Shown: in pieces, positions 1 through 11,138 of the stretch
Numbering within the stretch: position 1 is the stretch's first letter
How the letters are laid out: the number at the start of each line of letters is the position of its first letter
Assembly (NCBI GenBank): GCA_036927565.1
Contig: JAYESD010000002.1
Coordinates: 77,809,735 to 77,873,734 of the forward strand
Reading direction: 5' to 3'
Length of the DNA stretch: 64,000 bases
From: Tuctoria greenei
Taxonomy: Eukaryota > Streptophyta > Magnoliopsida > Poales > Poaceae
The notes under the pieces: generated by a model
Told to the model about the DNA's origin: nothing
What the model saw: only the letters and a program-made list of their open reading frames with translations
Databases searched by the model: none
Made by a program: the position numbers and the translations under genes

Positions 1-2
1 AG

Positions 3-278
3 TCACAAATTAAGACTGTACCTGCACAGGAACATTGGACTAGTTCGGTCGATGTCCGGACAAGTCCGGGCCCCCAGACTAGTCCGGTACATAAACAACT
101 TTTGTTTAAAACCTTTGATGCCTCTTATGTGTTAATGAGAAATAACTTTAGCAAGGTTTATGCTCATTATGTTGGGCCACGCCATGGGAACACTAAATCT
201 CATGTGTGGGTGCCCAAATGTATTGTAACTAACCTCCAAGGACCCATGAAAGCTTGGGTACCTAAAACCAAATCATAA
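3..278 (+). CDS. Element A gag, C-terminal fragment
   Basis: An open frame enters from the left edge of the window and stops at TAA 276-278. The last residues are PMKAWVPKTKS, which parallels the LAWVPKVKN end of gag in element B, so this is the tail of a Sirevirus-type gag, where the nucleocapsid protein is made. The N-terminal and zinc-knuckle parts are outside the window. Three ACTAGT/ACAAGT-type palindromic motifs at about 37-92 lie inside this coding sequence, the same motif that fills the non-coding DNA of element A. The downstream pol frame is different and has no ATG nearby. Confidence 0.75.
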   Translation, partial: SQIKTVPAQEHWTSSVDVRTSPGPQTSPVHKQLLFKTFDASYVLMRNNFSKVYAHYVGPRHGNTKSHVWVPKCIVTNLQGPMKAWVPKTKS

Positions 279-279
279 T

Positions 280-1355
280 TTGTTTTTGCAGGCCTATTCC
301 TTCGGTAGATCTAAATGGGTGCTAGACAGCGGGTGCACCAACCATATGACCGGAGAAAAAAGAATGTTCGTGGAATATGAAGAGAATGAGGACCAAAATG
401 AGGGCATCTACTTTGGAGATAACAATCAAGGAAGAGTGCTTGGTACCAGTAAAATTGCTATATCATCTAAACACACACTTTCTCATGTTTTACATGTTGA
501 ATCCTTAGATTATAACCTGTTGTCCATATCTCAACTATGTGACAAAGGTTATAATTGCTTGTTCACTAACGAGGGTGTGACCATCTCTAGGAGGAGTGAT
601 GATTCCATTGCATTCAAGGGTATGTTGAAGGGAAAGCTTTACCTTGTTGACTTCAACAAGGATAAAGCCAAACTTGACACATGTTTGATTGCAAAAACCA
701 ACATGGGTTGGCTGTGGCATAGACGGCTAGCGCACGTTGGTATGAGAAATCTTCAAAAACTCCTCAAGGGCGATCACATCCGCGGTTTGAAGGATGTTGT
801 TTTTGAGAAAGACAGGCCTTGTAGCGCGTGCCAAGCTGGGAAGCAAGTTGGAGCACCTCATCCCGCAAAGAACGTCATGACTACAACAAGACCGCTCGAG
901 CTACTTCACATGGACTTATTTGGTCCAATTGCTTACATAAGCATCGGCGGTAACAAATATGGTTTAGTAGTTGTTGATGACTTTTCTTGCTTCACTTGGG
1001 TTTTCTTTTTGCATGATAAGTCAGAAACACAAGGAATACTCAAGAAGTTCTTCAAGCGAGCTCAAAACGAATTCTCATTTACAATCAAGAATATTCGAAG
1101 CGACAACGGCACGGACTTCAAGAACACACAAGTAGAGGAGTACCTTGATGAAGAGGGCATCAAGCACGAATTTTCAGTGCCATATTCCCCACAACAAAAC
1201 GGAGTTGCCGAAAGGAAGAATCGAACACTCATAGAGATGGCAAGAACAATGCTCGATGAGTACAAGACATCGGATCGATTTTGGGCGGAAGCGATTAACA
1301 CCACTTGCCACGCTGTAAATCGACTTTATCTTCATCGTCTACTCAAGAAGACATC
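280..1355 (+). pseudogene. Element A pol, 5' part: protease, GAG-pre-integrase, integrase core (interrupted)
   Basis: The open frame begins at a TTG, not an ATG, two bases after the gag stop. It shows the aspartic protease site DSG in WVLDSGCTNHM (about residues 13-23), the GAG-pre-integrase HHCC zinc domain (WHRRLAHVGM, then CSACQAGK), and the integrase core with the first catalytic Asp in LLHMDLFGP, the second in IRSDNGTDF and the Glu region near NGVAERKN. The sequence matches plant copia polyproteins. It is cut at 1355 by element B and continues at 26188; the duplicated ACATC marks the cut. What follows position 1356 in this frame is LTR, not protein. The TTTGTTTTTGCAG just before the frame looks like a splice acceptor. 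Confidence 0.88.
1351..1355. repeat. Target site duplication of element B, left copy (ACATC)
   Basis: ACATC here is repeated exactly at 26188-26192, directly outside the two LTR termini of element B. Five bases is the normal copia duplication length. Confidence 0.93.
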
Positions 1356-1728
1356 TGTAAGGATCGAATGCCAAAGAGGGGGGTGAATTGGGCTTCTTTT
1401 CAAAAAATCTAAGCAATAAAACTTAATTCCTAAAAGCCCAATTCCCTACGCAAACGATCTATGCATTGAAGTAAATAGCAACTTCGCGGTATATAAAATG
1501 CATAAATGTAAGGGAGAGGAAGAGGATGCAAACTCCCGAGGAGACACGAGGATTTATCCTGTGGTTCGGCAAGATCGTAAAGATCTTCCTACATCCATGT
1601 TGTGGCACCCACCAAAGGGTATAGCCACACCCAAGTCATCGAGACTAGGGATCTTCACTATTCTTCTCCGTTTGCCAACCTTGGCAAGGTGGAGCTCAAG
1701 CCTTGTACAACTTCGATCCTCCGGTCTT

Positions 1729-2623
1729 TGATGAGGACATCACTTCTATGGATACAAACAACACTCCATTGAACATACAAGATGCAATCAATAGAGTTCA
1801 TACACAACAATTAATTTCAGAGGTGAACTCATTCTTATATATTTCCTTATATGTTTTTGAGCATAGATTGCTACTTAATGATTTATTTGTGATTAGGATC
1901 CATGGAGAGGTTCAAGGAATACTTGGAGGGAGTATTAGGGACGTGGAAGACCAGAGAATTCGTTCAAAGAAGATGGAAACCGAACCAAACACCAAATCGT
2001 ATCCAACTCGGAGTCCAGGAGCAGTACGCACTAAAACGGACGCCCAGGACGCATACGAACTCCGTTTTGGACGTTCTACATATGCACGGAAAGGGGAGAG
2101 AATAAACTTTCCAATGGCGCTGGTACCATATCAAAATCCCTTCGGAGTCGACGAGAATAGTCGAAACAAAATCCAGTACAGAATCTGTCAGGGTGCTGCG
2201 CCACCGTATTGGGCCATTGGGCCTTGTATCAAGTCTATGTCCATTATTTTCGTGTATTAGGGTTAGGTCACGACCCTAACAACCCCTTGGACGTCCTCCC
2301 ACCTATATATACTCCATGGTAGCCGCCATGAACAATTGGGTTTTGCTTAGATCAATAAAATCGCCGTTCTACGGTTTGTGAGACCCCAATTTCGCGATTT
2401 CCGATCGTGTCTTCTACGTTCTTGCTCGTGTTCTCGATTGCACTTGCAGGGATTAGCCTTCTTGGCGAGGTCAAGCGTGTGCAGCACGGTTGATAACCAA
2501 CGGAGCCGTGGTGTAGTGATTGCAGGGGTACTCAAACCGCTCGAGTGCCGCGGATCATCAACGTCGAGTTCTCCACCCCAATCGACATACCTTTCGGAAG
2601 ATCGAACTCACCTTTTCCTATCA
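1729..2623 (+). repeat. Element C 5' LTR
   Basis: The LTR begins TGATGAGGAC and ends CTATCA just before the primer site. It is about 98% like the 3' LTR over most of its length, judged by eye, with a CTATATATA box near 2303. Its last 19 bases do not match the 3' LTR (see findings). Confidence 0.88.
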
Positions 2624-2625
2624 AT

Positions 2626-2637
2626 TGGTATCAGATT
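2626..2637 (+). other. Element C primer binding site
   Basis: TGGTATCAGATT lies two bases inside the 5' LTR and matches the plant initiator tRNA-Met primer site consensus (TGGTATCAGAGC) except at its end. Confidence 0.8.
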
Positions 2638-3829
2638 TCCAGGTTGCCCGTTAGGTAATTCATCTATCCATTACATTATTTTTGTTTTTCATACCTAGAG
2701 TCCACAAAAAAGCCACAAAAAAACTTACAGTTTAGTAGATCTGTTCATTACTTTGTCCAAACCACATTGAGCCTTTGCAACTTTGTTATTCAGTTTGGTT
2801 TGGTTGAGTTTGTGTCCGTGGTTGAGTCATATTGCTGGTTTAGAAGTGTTTTTAGTCTTAGTTTGAGTTGTGCATTGTGTTGATTCATCCTTTTGAATCA
2901 CGTCATCACGTCCAGATTAGATTCATCTCTGTCCAGTTCAGTATTTTCATCATATATAGCTCATACGAAATCGTATTTTCATGTTCTTATACTTTATGGA
3001 AATCTTAAGAAGTTATCTATAACTTTCTTATTCATCATGTTCCCAGAAAATATAGTTATCGATGTAGAAATTGCAATAGATCGGAATCTGTTATTGACCT
3101 AAAAATTCTGAACAGTCTGTATTTCGGGGGCAGTATCTCCTATTGTTCTTTTCCAAAATAGGTCTTCCATATATTGAAATTAAATAGGAGAGATATATCT
3201 ACAATCTTGCTGTTCTAAGTTTTCCAATTTAGAGCCTATAAGTGTGCCTATTTGTCCTTAGAAGATTGAGCAGAAAATCTGCGACAGACACATGAGATAT
3301 CTTGGATTGATTTTCATTGTGTTCTTCCCTTGCAGCACATTCTGAAAAAAAAAAGAAAAAAGAAAAAGGCAAGTGCAAAACAAGAAACAAAAGCCGCACA
3401 AAAAAAGAGGAAAAAAAACAACAACAAAAAAACAGAAGTGCTTGCATTCTTTGTGTCATCTAGTTTTGTCTCATGTCTTGCTAGCTTGAACTACTAGGAA
3501 CACATTTAGGCCAGCAACTTTGACAAATACTTTGGACACTTATTCAACTTTACTATCTGATTTCATTGTTGCTAATCCTTGCTACATAGAAAGTGCCATC
3601 CAAGCTACACCTTACTCTTGAGTAGAATCGATACACCTTTGCAATCATCACACGCTTCATTGGTTTCTTCATACCGTCCACCGTTTGCCACCTGCAGTGT
3701 CGGTAAGAACACTTGTAAGAGCGTGGTAAGACTCTTGAGAGTGTGTGATTCCACTTCCACTTTGCCATTATCCTTTGTAGTTGATAGGGATAACATATTT
3801 TTTGTGTTGTCTTCTGTTTGCTACTAACA
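2638..3829 (+). other. Element C untranslated leader
   Basis: This 1.2 kb stretch between primer site and gag has no convincing ORF. It contains an A-rich tract around 3343-3435. A long leader of this type is common in non-autonomous elements; no RNA structure was computed. Confidence 0.6.
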
Positions 3830-5364
3830 ATGTCAGGTAAAAGCAAGAATCATGCATTATATGCTGAGATGATGGACATGATGAAGATGACGATGGAGTT
3901 GCTCAGTAAAAATCAAACATCAACCAAGGATTCACATGACATTCAGATCACCTTTACAACACCTTCCACAAGAAGTAATTACATTCGCCCATCTCTTCCT
4001 TCTTATGATGGTTTTGGTTATGATGAATATATTACTTGGGAAATAGAGGTGGATAAAATTTTTGGACAATGTCATATGTGTGAGAGGAGAAAGATTAGAA
4101 ATGTTGCAAGTGCATTAGTAGGTTGTGCATTAACTTGGTGGAACAATTTAAATGAATTAGAAAAACCTCGAACATGGAAAGAAACGAAAATTCTTATGCG
4201 AGAAACTTTTGCTAATGTATCTATGTGCAAAGAAGAAATTCAGCAATTTGAGGAGAAATTTCTTGTTGTACCTTCTTTTGTGGCTAACGTTTTGCAGGAC
4301 ACTGTAGAAAATAATATAGATGATACAAAAGAGAATGAGGCTTTCGACAACACTTGTGAAATTTTTGATGAATCAACTCATAATGCATTTGAATTTCTTG
4401 CTGAAAATGAGAGTAGTGTTAATAGATAATGCTATATAGTTAACCAAGGTATGACATTTTCAGATGTGCTGAATTTTGCTACCAATCATACTATCGATGA
4501 GAAACAACAAGATGAACCTTTTCATAATACACCTTTACCATTAGTTGATTTTCCTACTGATTCTTATAACAAAAATGAGTTGTGTGCTGATAATTATATT
4601 ATACCTATGCTAGAACAACCAAATGAATTTGATACTTTATCACTCACTTGTGCTGAAATTAAGCATTTGATCCCAACTACATGTGAAAGGGATGAGCTGA
4701 AATTGTTATCTTCTCTAAATACTTTGGGCTATATTGAATTTGACACTCTTTGTGATCTAGATATCGTAGAGAAGATAATATTTTCTCAATCTGAATTGCC
4801 TTTGTTAAGTAGAAATATTTTTCATGCTATAGGCAAATATGAACATAGTGGTATGTTTATGGTGCATAAAGTTTACATATGTTCAAATGAGGAAGCTCCT
4901 TTTATGCTGCAACAATATGGTCAAGTAAATAAATGTACTAACGCTAATAATGTCTTGTCAAGTTTTTCTAGTATGTTTTCCTTGCAGCAGGGACAACAAA
5001 AGCATTATTCACTGTGGTTGTGCATTATGGACAGCACTTACTCTACCTCCAATGCAAGCCTCTTTGCTGGACATACGAGCAAGTCGAGGACGGCTTGTCA
5101 TAAAGAAGGGGAGAATGATGAGATCATGCACATTATTATTGCACCTACAAACATGACACAATATTTATTTGTTTGGGATCCTGGCTCAAGTGAATGTGCA
5201 TTCTTATTTGATGGACAAGATCAAGATGGTGCACTATGTCGTCCACCACCTTGGCCTCCTCCATTCATGCATACAAAAAGATTTGATGGCGTTGCACATT
5301 TGGACCAACACATTAGAGAAGATGAACTTGAGTCGAGGACGACTCCAATTCAAGAAGGGGAGGA
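3830..5364 (+). pseudogene. Element C gag-like frame with one internal stop
   Basis: ATG at 3830 opens a frame starting MSGKSKNHALYAEMMDMM. Residues of about 45-115 contain RPSLPSYDGFGYDEYITWE and a later ALTWWNNL, the pattern of the retrotransposon gag (capsid) domain found in grass gypsy elements. The frame stops at TAA 4427-4429 and resumes in the same phase, ATG at 4451, running past the purine tract into the 3' LTR, so one point change may have split a single gag-spacer protein. The second half is acidic and I recognise no enzyme in it; its end has ESRTTPIQEGEDDED, a phrase I associate with the 3' ends of grass gypsy coding regions. No zinc knuckle was seen. Confidence 0.75.
5352..5364 (+). 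other. Element C polypurine tract
   Basis: AAGAAGGGGAGGA sits directly before the 3' LTR start TGATGAGG, the position where plus-strand DNA synthesis is primed. Confidence 0.8.
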
Positions 5365-6257
5365 TGATGAGGACATCACTTCTATGGATACAAACAACAC
5401 TCCATTGAACATACAAGATGCAATCAATAGAGTTCATACACAACAATTAATTTCAGAGGTGAACTCGTTCTTATATATTTCCTTATATGTTTTTGAGCAT
5501 AGATTGCTACTTAATGATTTATTTGTGATTAGGATCCATGGAGAGGTTCAAGGAATACTTGGAGGGAGTATTAGGGACGTGGAAGACCAGAGAATTCGTT
5601 CAAAGAAGATGGAAACCGAACCAAACACCAAATCGTATCCAACTCGGAGTCCAGGAGTAGTACGCACTAAAACGGACGCCCAGGACGCATACGAACTCCG
5701 TTTTGGACGTTCTACATATGCACGGAAAGGGGAGAGAATAAAATTTCCAATGGCGCTGGTACCATATCAAAATACCGTCGGAGTCGACGAGAATAGTCGA
5801 AACAAAATCAAGTACAGAATCTGTCAGGGTGCTGCGCCACCATATTGGGCCATTGGGCCTTGTATCAAGTCTATGTCCATTATTTTCGTGTCTTAGGGTT
5901 AGGTCACGACCCTAACAACCCCTTGGACGTCCTCCCACCTATATATACTCCATGGTAGCCACCATGAACAATTGGGTTTTGCTTAGATCAATAAAATCGC
6001 CGTTCTATGGTTTGTGAGACCCCAATTTCGCGATTTCCGATCGTGTCTTCTACGTTCTTGCTCGTGCTCTCGATTGCACTTGCAGGCATGCCTTATTGGC
6101 GAGGTCAAGCGTGTGCAGCACGGTTGATAACCAACGGAACCGTGGTGTAGTGATTGCAGGGGTACTCGAACCGCTCGAGTGCCGCGGATCATCAACGTCG
6201 AGTTCTCCACCCCAATCGACATACCTTTCGGAAGATCGGGCCTAAACCTACTCATCA
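5365..6257 (+). repeat. Element C 3' LTR
   Basis: The LTR begins TGATGAGGAC and ends CTACTCATCA, so its termini are inverted repeats (TGATGAG / CTCATCA). It is followed by the target copy GACTT at 6258-6262 and then by the resumed LTR of B. Confidence 0.9.
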
Positions 6258-7318
6258 GACTTCCACAATCCTCTTGGCAAGCTCCGGAAGTCTCTCTTAG
6301 TTACAAACACCAAGGGACACTCCCTTAAGGCTCTCACTACCCTAGAGATTCCACTCACCAAGAATGGAGGCACACAAGCTCTCTCTCTAGCTAGTTCTAG
6401 CCTATCTCTTGGTGTGTAAGTTATCTAAATGATGTAGAAGTGATGGCTCTTTGTCTTAAATGCTTGTGGATGTGTAGATTATGTCTGGTGATCAAGACTT
6501 ATCGATTTGACAGGTTGAAGGGGTATAAATAGCCAGCCTCCACAAAATAGCCGTTGGAAAAGTAGGCTGACAGAACATTTCTGCGAACACCGGATGATCC
6601 GATGTCTCCCCTTCAGTTATCATCGGTCAAGTTCACTTTAGCTGACGTCACTGTGTCATATATGACCGTTGTTAGACCGATGTTACACTTGTCTTCTCAT
6701 CGGATGATCCGGTGGCTCTTCCTCCAGGATTGGCTCAAACTTGATGCTTACTGGAGTGATTGACCGATGTGTATATTGTTGTACATCGGATGATCCGGTG
6801 CTACACTTGGTCCAAGGATATTGCATACTGTACTGATGGACCGATGTAGCTAAGCCCTTAACATCGGATGATCCGGTGAGTGCTTTGTTCTGAAGTCTTC
6901 TTCTTCAGCTGAACCAACTCGACCGATGTGTTGTTCTTGGGAAACATCGGTTGATCCAGTGAGTTGATTTTGTTTGCTTCGAGTTGTTTCTAAGTGATTC
7001 TTTTGAACTTTGCTCGATTGACCTCTTAGACATTTGTTGGAAATGTACTTCTGATGATTGTCAAGCATTAAGTGTCATCAATTGTAGTTGAATGACTTTG
7101 ACATAAGAGTTTTTACTTCTTATCTTCATATCATTGATTTGATCTCATAAAGTGATTGTATATGGGTCTCCAATGATTAGTAGTTGATATTGATGTTCAT
7201 ATAAATTTCGTTTGATTGAGTTATATGGGAGACCTTGCATCCACAAATTCATTAGTAAAATCCAATGGTTGTCATTAATCACCGAAACCATACCTCATGG
7301 GGGCCTAGATGCTTTCAA

Positions 7319-7332
7319 TCTCCCCCTTTTTG
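7319..7332 (-). other. Element B polypurine tract
   Basis: On the - strand the sequence reads AAAAAGGGGGAGA immediately before the 3' LTR of B starts (TGAAAGC). Confidence 0.8.
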
Positions 7333-7659
7333 GTGATTGATGACAACACAACAATTGAAGCACAATAGTAATGAACTTGATAGTACGAAACTTAAGAGGA
7401 TATGCAATGAATACAAGATTATCACACTTAAAATTTGAAGGCTCAAAATCAATCAATAACTCGAAAAGCTCAATCGATGAGTAATTCATGGGAATAAGTG
7501 GCAAGTTCATTAATGCTCAATGAGTAGCAAAAACATCAAATTACAAAAGATGATATAGATAGACTCATATGGATAAACTCCCCCTACAGCGAGGATACTC
7601 CCCCTGAGACTAAGCTATCCTCCCCTTGACTCTCCTCTAACTCTTCTCCCCCTTTGGCA

Positions 7660-9849
7660 TCAAGACACCAAAAAGGGATCCGAGTACCTACGAGCCCTGA
7701 GTGCTAGGAGCGATGACGGACTGGTCACCGTCGGGAGTGCTATCGTTGGAGCTGCTGCCTGGAGTGGAGGTGGAAGGAGCTGTCGGAGCCGTAGGAGCGC
7801 CGTCGGTGCCTGCTGAGTAGTAGCTGCTGGCAAGGGGGCACTGACGACGGATGCCAGCGTCTGCTGGAACAGGGTCGTAGCCGGTAGTGGAGAGTGGATC
7901 AGTGCACCTGGAGCCAGCAGTGGAGACATGCTGATCGACGGGATCGGTGTGGTCGGCACCGGAGCTGCAGCTGGAGCAAGGACAGGTGGTGGTGGAGTAA
8001 CGCCTGGCAGCTGCGACGGCAGGGCAATCCCGGTCTGGGTGTAGAGGTTGGTGATCAAATCCAGAATGCCCATCATCGCCTGCTGCGTCTGCTGCTGCTG
8101 GTCGAGGGAGCGCTGGTGCATCTGGTCGATCAGCCCAGTCAGCCGGTCAGTGTCCTCTCGCCTCTCATGGGCGATCTAGCGCTGCATCTCCTACTGCTGC
8201 TGCTGGAGCTCCAAAAGACGTGCTGCCTACTCAGCTCGGGCCTGCTCAGCTGTAAGCCGGTCCAGGCGCTGCTGCTCAACCATCTGTTGCAGGAGTGAAG
8301 TGAGCTCAGACGGCTGAGAGACATGTGCCTCTGTGATGGGAGGTGGAGTAGGGGGTGGCACTGTAGAGCCTCCAGCCTCCGCGTCGTGCTTCCTGGGTGA
8401 GGGAGGAGGTGGGAAGTACTCCTCAACGCTGTCATCAGTGTCACTCTCGGACCATATATGCTGCAGGTCCTCACCCTGAGCCTCTGCCTCGGCCAACCTC
8501 TCATCCTCCTTCTCCAGATCCGACCAGTCCTCCTCAAATAGACGAGCACGAACATGTCGCTCGACTGGACGTCCAAGGCGGCGGTCTCCAGGAGCTGGGG
8601 CACGGTAGTGGCTGAACGGTATGACACTCTCGTCAGTGAGACAGTCATGCACGGCGGACTCCTCAGGAACCATCATGGAGAGCAGGTAGCTGATCCAGTG
8701 TCCATACACAAGCTGCCTCATCATGCCAACTCCGTCAGTGATCACATCCTCCATCTCACATATGAGGAGGTCCACAATGTCGAACTCCATCCCGTTCATG
8801 ATGTAGAACAGGAGGGTCTGCTGTAGGCTGATGAACCCCTCTAGGTGCCCGGACCTCGGCAAGAGTGTGCGGCACAAGGCAAGGTGCACTGTGCGCGCAG
8901 CTGGAGTCAACAGTGCCAGTACCCTCGGCTGGTCTGGAGAGAAAGTCGGTCCAAACAGAGAGCATATCTCCTCCAGTGGGGGTGCCACTCCTCCAGTGAG
9001 CGTCCTCCTCGGTGGGTCTGCCTGTCCATATACCCTCTCATGCACGCAAGTGTCGTGTAGGTCCACTCCTAGCAGTTGTGCCAACGTCTGCCTCGTCAAG
9101 TGATAGTGCTGGCCCATGAACATGAAGTCTATAGACCTGCGGCCCTCAGAGACGTAGAGGGTGGCATAGAATACACGGACCCAGTCCTCCACATATGCAC
9201 TCCTGTCGTAGGACATCAGCTCCACAAGCCCTCTGTACCTCGCAAAGAAGGGGCGAATCTCCGTCTCTGCTGCCAGGGCAAGCTGATCCCAGTCCAAGAA
9301 GTTGTGCTGGAAGAGCTTGTGGCCTCAGCGTCTATAGGTCTCGTATAGGGACGCCTGTGTCACGGTCCAGAAACGATTGTCCACAAGAGCCTCTCTGGGC
9401 TGCGGGTACCACTCCTCAAGCAGAACACTCCATTTGAGTCTTCTTAGCTGCTTGGCCTTCATCTTCCGGTAATCAGCCAACCGGACACCTTCACCAACAC
9501 GGACGTTGGTGTCCATCTCGTAGATGGCTCTCTGGGCCTCCCTGTCCTCACGACGATCGGCATCAGTTGGTCTCGAACGTCGTGCTGTCGTGGGATGACC
9601 CCCACGGGTCCTGGCTGATCGCCGGCGAACGAGTGGCACTTCCGGCTCTTCTTCTGCCTTGGACTCATCTATCACAGGAGGCTGCCTCGGACGAGCCTCG
9701 CAGATCCTCAATGATCCTCCTCGGCCATGCTCTCACTCCTCGGTGGCACGAGCAGCCATCACCGCCTTCTTCTCCTCCTTCAAGAGCTTCTGCTTCTTTG
9801 CGGCCAGCTCCGCAATGGCCTTGCCCTTGTTCTTCTTGTCACGAGCCAT
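7660..9849 (-). pseudogene. Element B extra ORF after pol (Sirevirus third ORF), five in-frame stops
   Basis: On the - strand one frame runs from ATG 9849 (MARDKKNKGKAIAELAAKK) to 7660 with stops at 9733-9735, 9325-9327, 8227-8229, 8191-8193 and 8176-8178 and no frameshift. The N-terminus is basic and Lys/Arg-rich. The middle has IDFMFMGQHYHLTRQTLAQ followed by LLGVD. Element A's extra ORF has TYEEFARMLHLD at the matching place after a similar Gly-x-x-Tyr phrase, so the two are distant relatives. The C-terminal third is acidic, then Pro- and Gln-rich. The position between RNase H and the 3' LTR is that of the env-like or additional ORF of Sireviruses. No signal peptide or convincing membrane segment is seen, so I would not call it an envelope protein. 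The frame stays open upstream to 10170 through a GC-repeat, but MARDKK is the better start. Confidence 0.75.
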
Positions 9850-10283
9850 TGCGATGAGGCGCAACGACGTCAAGCGCACGACACGACGATCGACGCGGCC
9901 GGAAACCCTTACGGCGACGAGATGGCGACCGTTGAGGGAGGCACCACGACGATGGTGGAGAGGGTGGTGGTGTGGCCGCTGGGGACGTCGGCGGCGGTCG
10001 GCGGCGTTTGGCTGCGGCAGTGGAGGAGAGTGGCAGCGGCGACTGCGGTGGTGCGGCGGCGGCTGCGGTGGTGCGGCGGCGGCTGCTGCCGTGGTGCGGC
10101 GGCGGCCGGAATGTGGCGGCGGCGGCCGGAGGCGGTGGCGGCGGCCGAAGACGGCGGTGGCGCAGGGCAAGAGAGACGGCGGTGGTGGAAGGTGAGGCGC
10201 ACGTCGGGGTCAGGGAGAGAGAAAGAGGGAGGCGAGGCGGCGTTTAAATAGTGGGTCCCAAACCCTAACCGAAAATTTAACAT
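9850..10283 (-). repeat. GC-rich triplet-repeat region upstream of the element B extra ORF
   Basis: A CGG/CCG-dominated tract (densest at about 10000-10170) lies immediately before the extra ORF on the - strand. It opens long frames on both strands that encode only Arg/Pro/Ala or Gly/Arg runs, so I treat it as non-coding leader of the ORF. Confidence 0.6.
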
Positions 10284-11138
10284 CGGATGGACCGACGTTA
10301 AACTTTAGAAGCATCGGTCGAATGGCACAGTAAGGGTATTCAAAAAGGTGTCGTTGACACCAGATGGTATGGCGTGGAAGGGAATATCATCGGTGGAGTT
10401 CAGCACAGTTTAAGCAGTGTGAACATCGGATGCACCGATGTTTTTTAGAATGAACTCGTCAGTTGATTTTTCACACTGACTAAACTGACTCTTGGCTTTT
10501 GAACACCATTTGATCCGACGATTGTCTGACCTAAGCATCGGATAATCCGATGACTATAAAACAGCAACATCCCATATATGTCCTTTGACCAAACAAACAA
10601 GCAATGAGAAACACATGTCTCAGGACTTTTTGGGCAACCCCTTACCCCTCAAAAATGCTAATTTGCCAATAACTTGGCTAAGCCTTAAAGCGAATAGAAC
10701 ACCGAAGAATACGGGAAGGAAATTATCCAAATAAAATGTAAGGCCCATGCTTTGTGAGCTAGAGTATGAAGACTTATATCTCTTTAAGCATGTTCCTCTA
10801 GGCATTAACGCACCTAACATTTTGTTCTTTCCACCTCATATGAGTTGAGATATTGCATTTCAAACAAGTCTCTTTCTCATGAGGTGGGTTCCCCTTTGTG
10901 ACAATCTACCGTATGCAATGCCAAACATTTTATAATGCAAGAAATTACAAGTCTATATGGCAAGCATCATGCAAGGCATAAAATAAATCTATCTTGCCAA
11001 ATTTGAACCTTTCAAAGGCTTCTTCAGGGAGAGCCACTCTCCAGACCTTGGGGAAACCCAAAAGAACCTCCATCCCAAGCTAACCCTTGCTCACCCCTAT
11101 CCTTTGAGAGTTAGGCAAGACCTATATGAAGTGCATTC
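10284..11138 (-). other. Element B spacer between pol remnant and extra ORF
   Basis: Non-coding. At 10278-10560 it holds degenerate copies of the ATCGGATGxxCCGATG motif that also fills the LTRs of B. The rest (about 10600-11130) shows no gene or repeat I recognise. Confidence 0.6.

Larger units (their letters stand above)
1729..6257 (+). mobile_element. Element C: gag-only, non-autonomous LTR retrotransposon inside the LTR of B
   Basis: Two direct repeats (1729-2623 and 5365-6257) flank a 2.7 kb interior with a tRNA-iMet-like primer site at 2626, a long leader, a gag-like frame and a purine tract at 5352-5364. The outer flanks are GTCTT (1724-1728) and GACTT (6258-6262), a 5 bp duplication with one mismatch. 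No protease, RT, RNase H or integrase motif is present, so it must borrow them from another element. The gag type and the layout suggest a Ty3/gypsy-derived LARD-like family; that is an inference. Confidence 0.88.
1356..7317 (-). repeat. Element B 3' LTR, split by element C
   Basis: The LTR sequence is 1356-1728 plus 6258-7317 (about 1.43 kb once C and one target copy are removed) and matches 24759-26187 throughout with scattered substitutions. It carries several copies of a CATCGGATGATCCGGTG-type motif (for example 6698-6714, 6784-6800, 6862-6878). TATAAATAG at 6524-6532 reads on the + strand, opposite to element B; the sense strand reads CTATTTATA at the same place. Confidence 0.92.

Noticed and set aside
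9727..10251. Long Gly/Arg/Ala-rich frames on both strands
   Set aside because: Produced by a CGG triplet-rich tract; all frames are open for compositional reasons.
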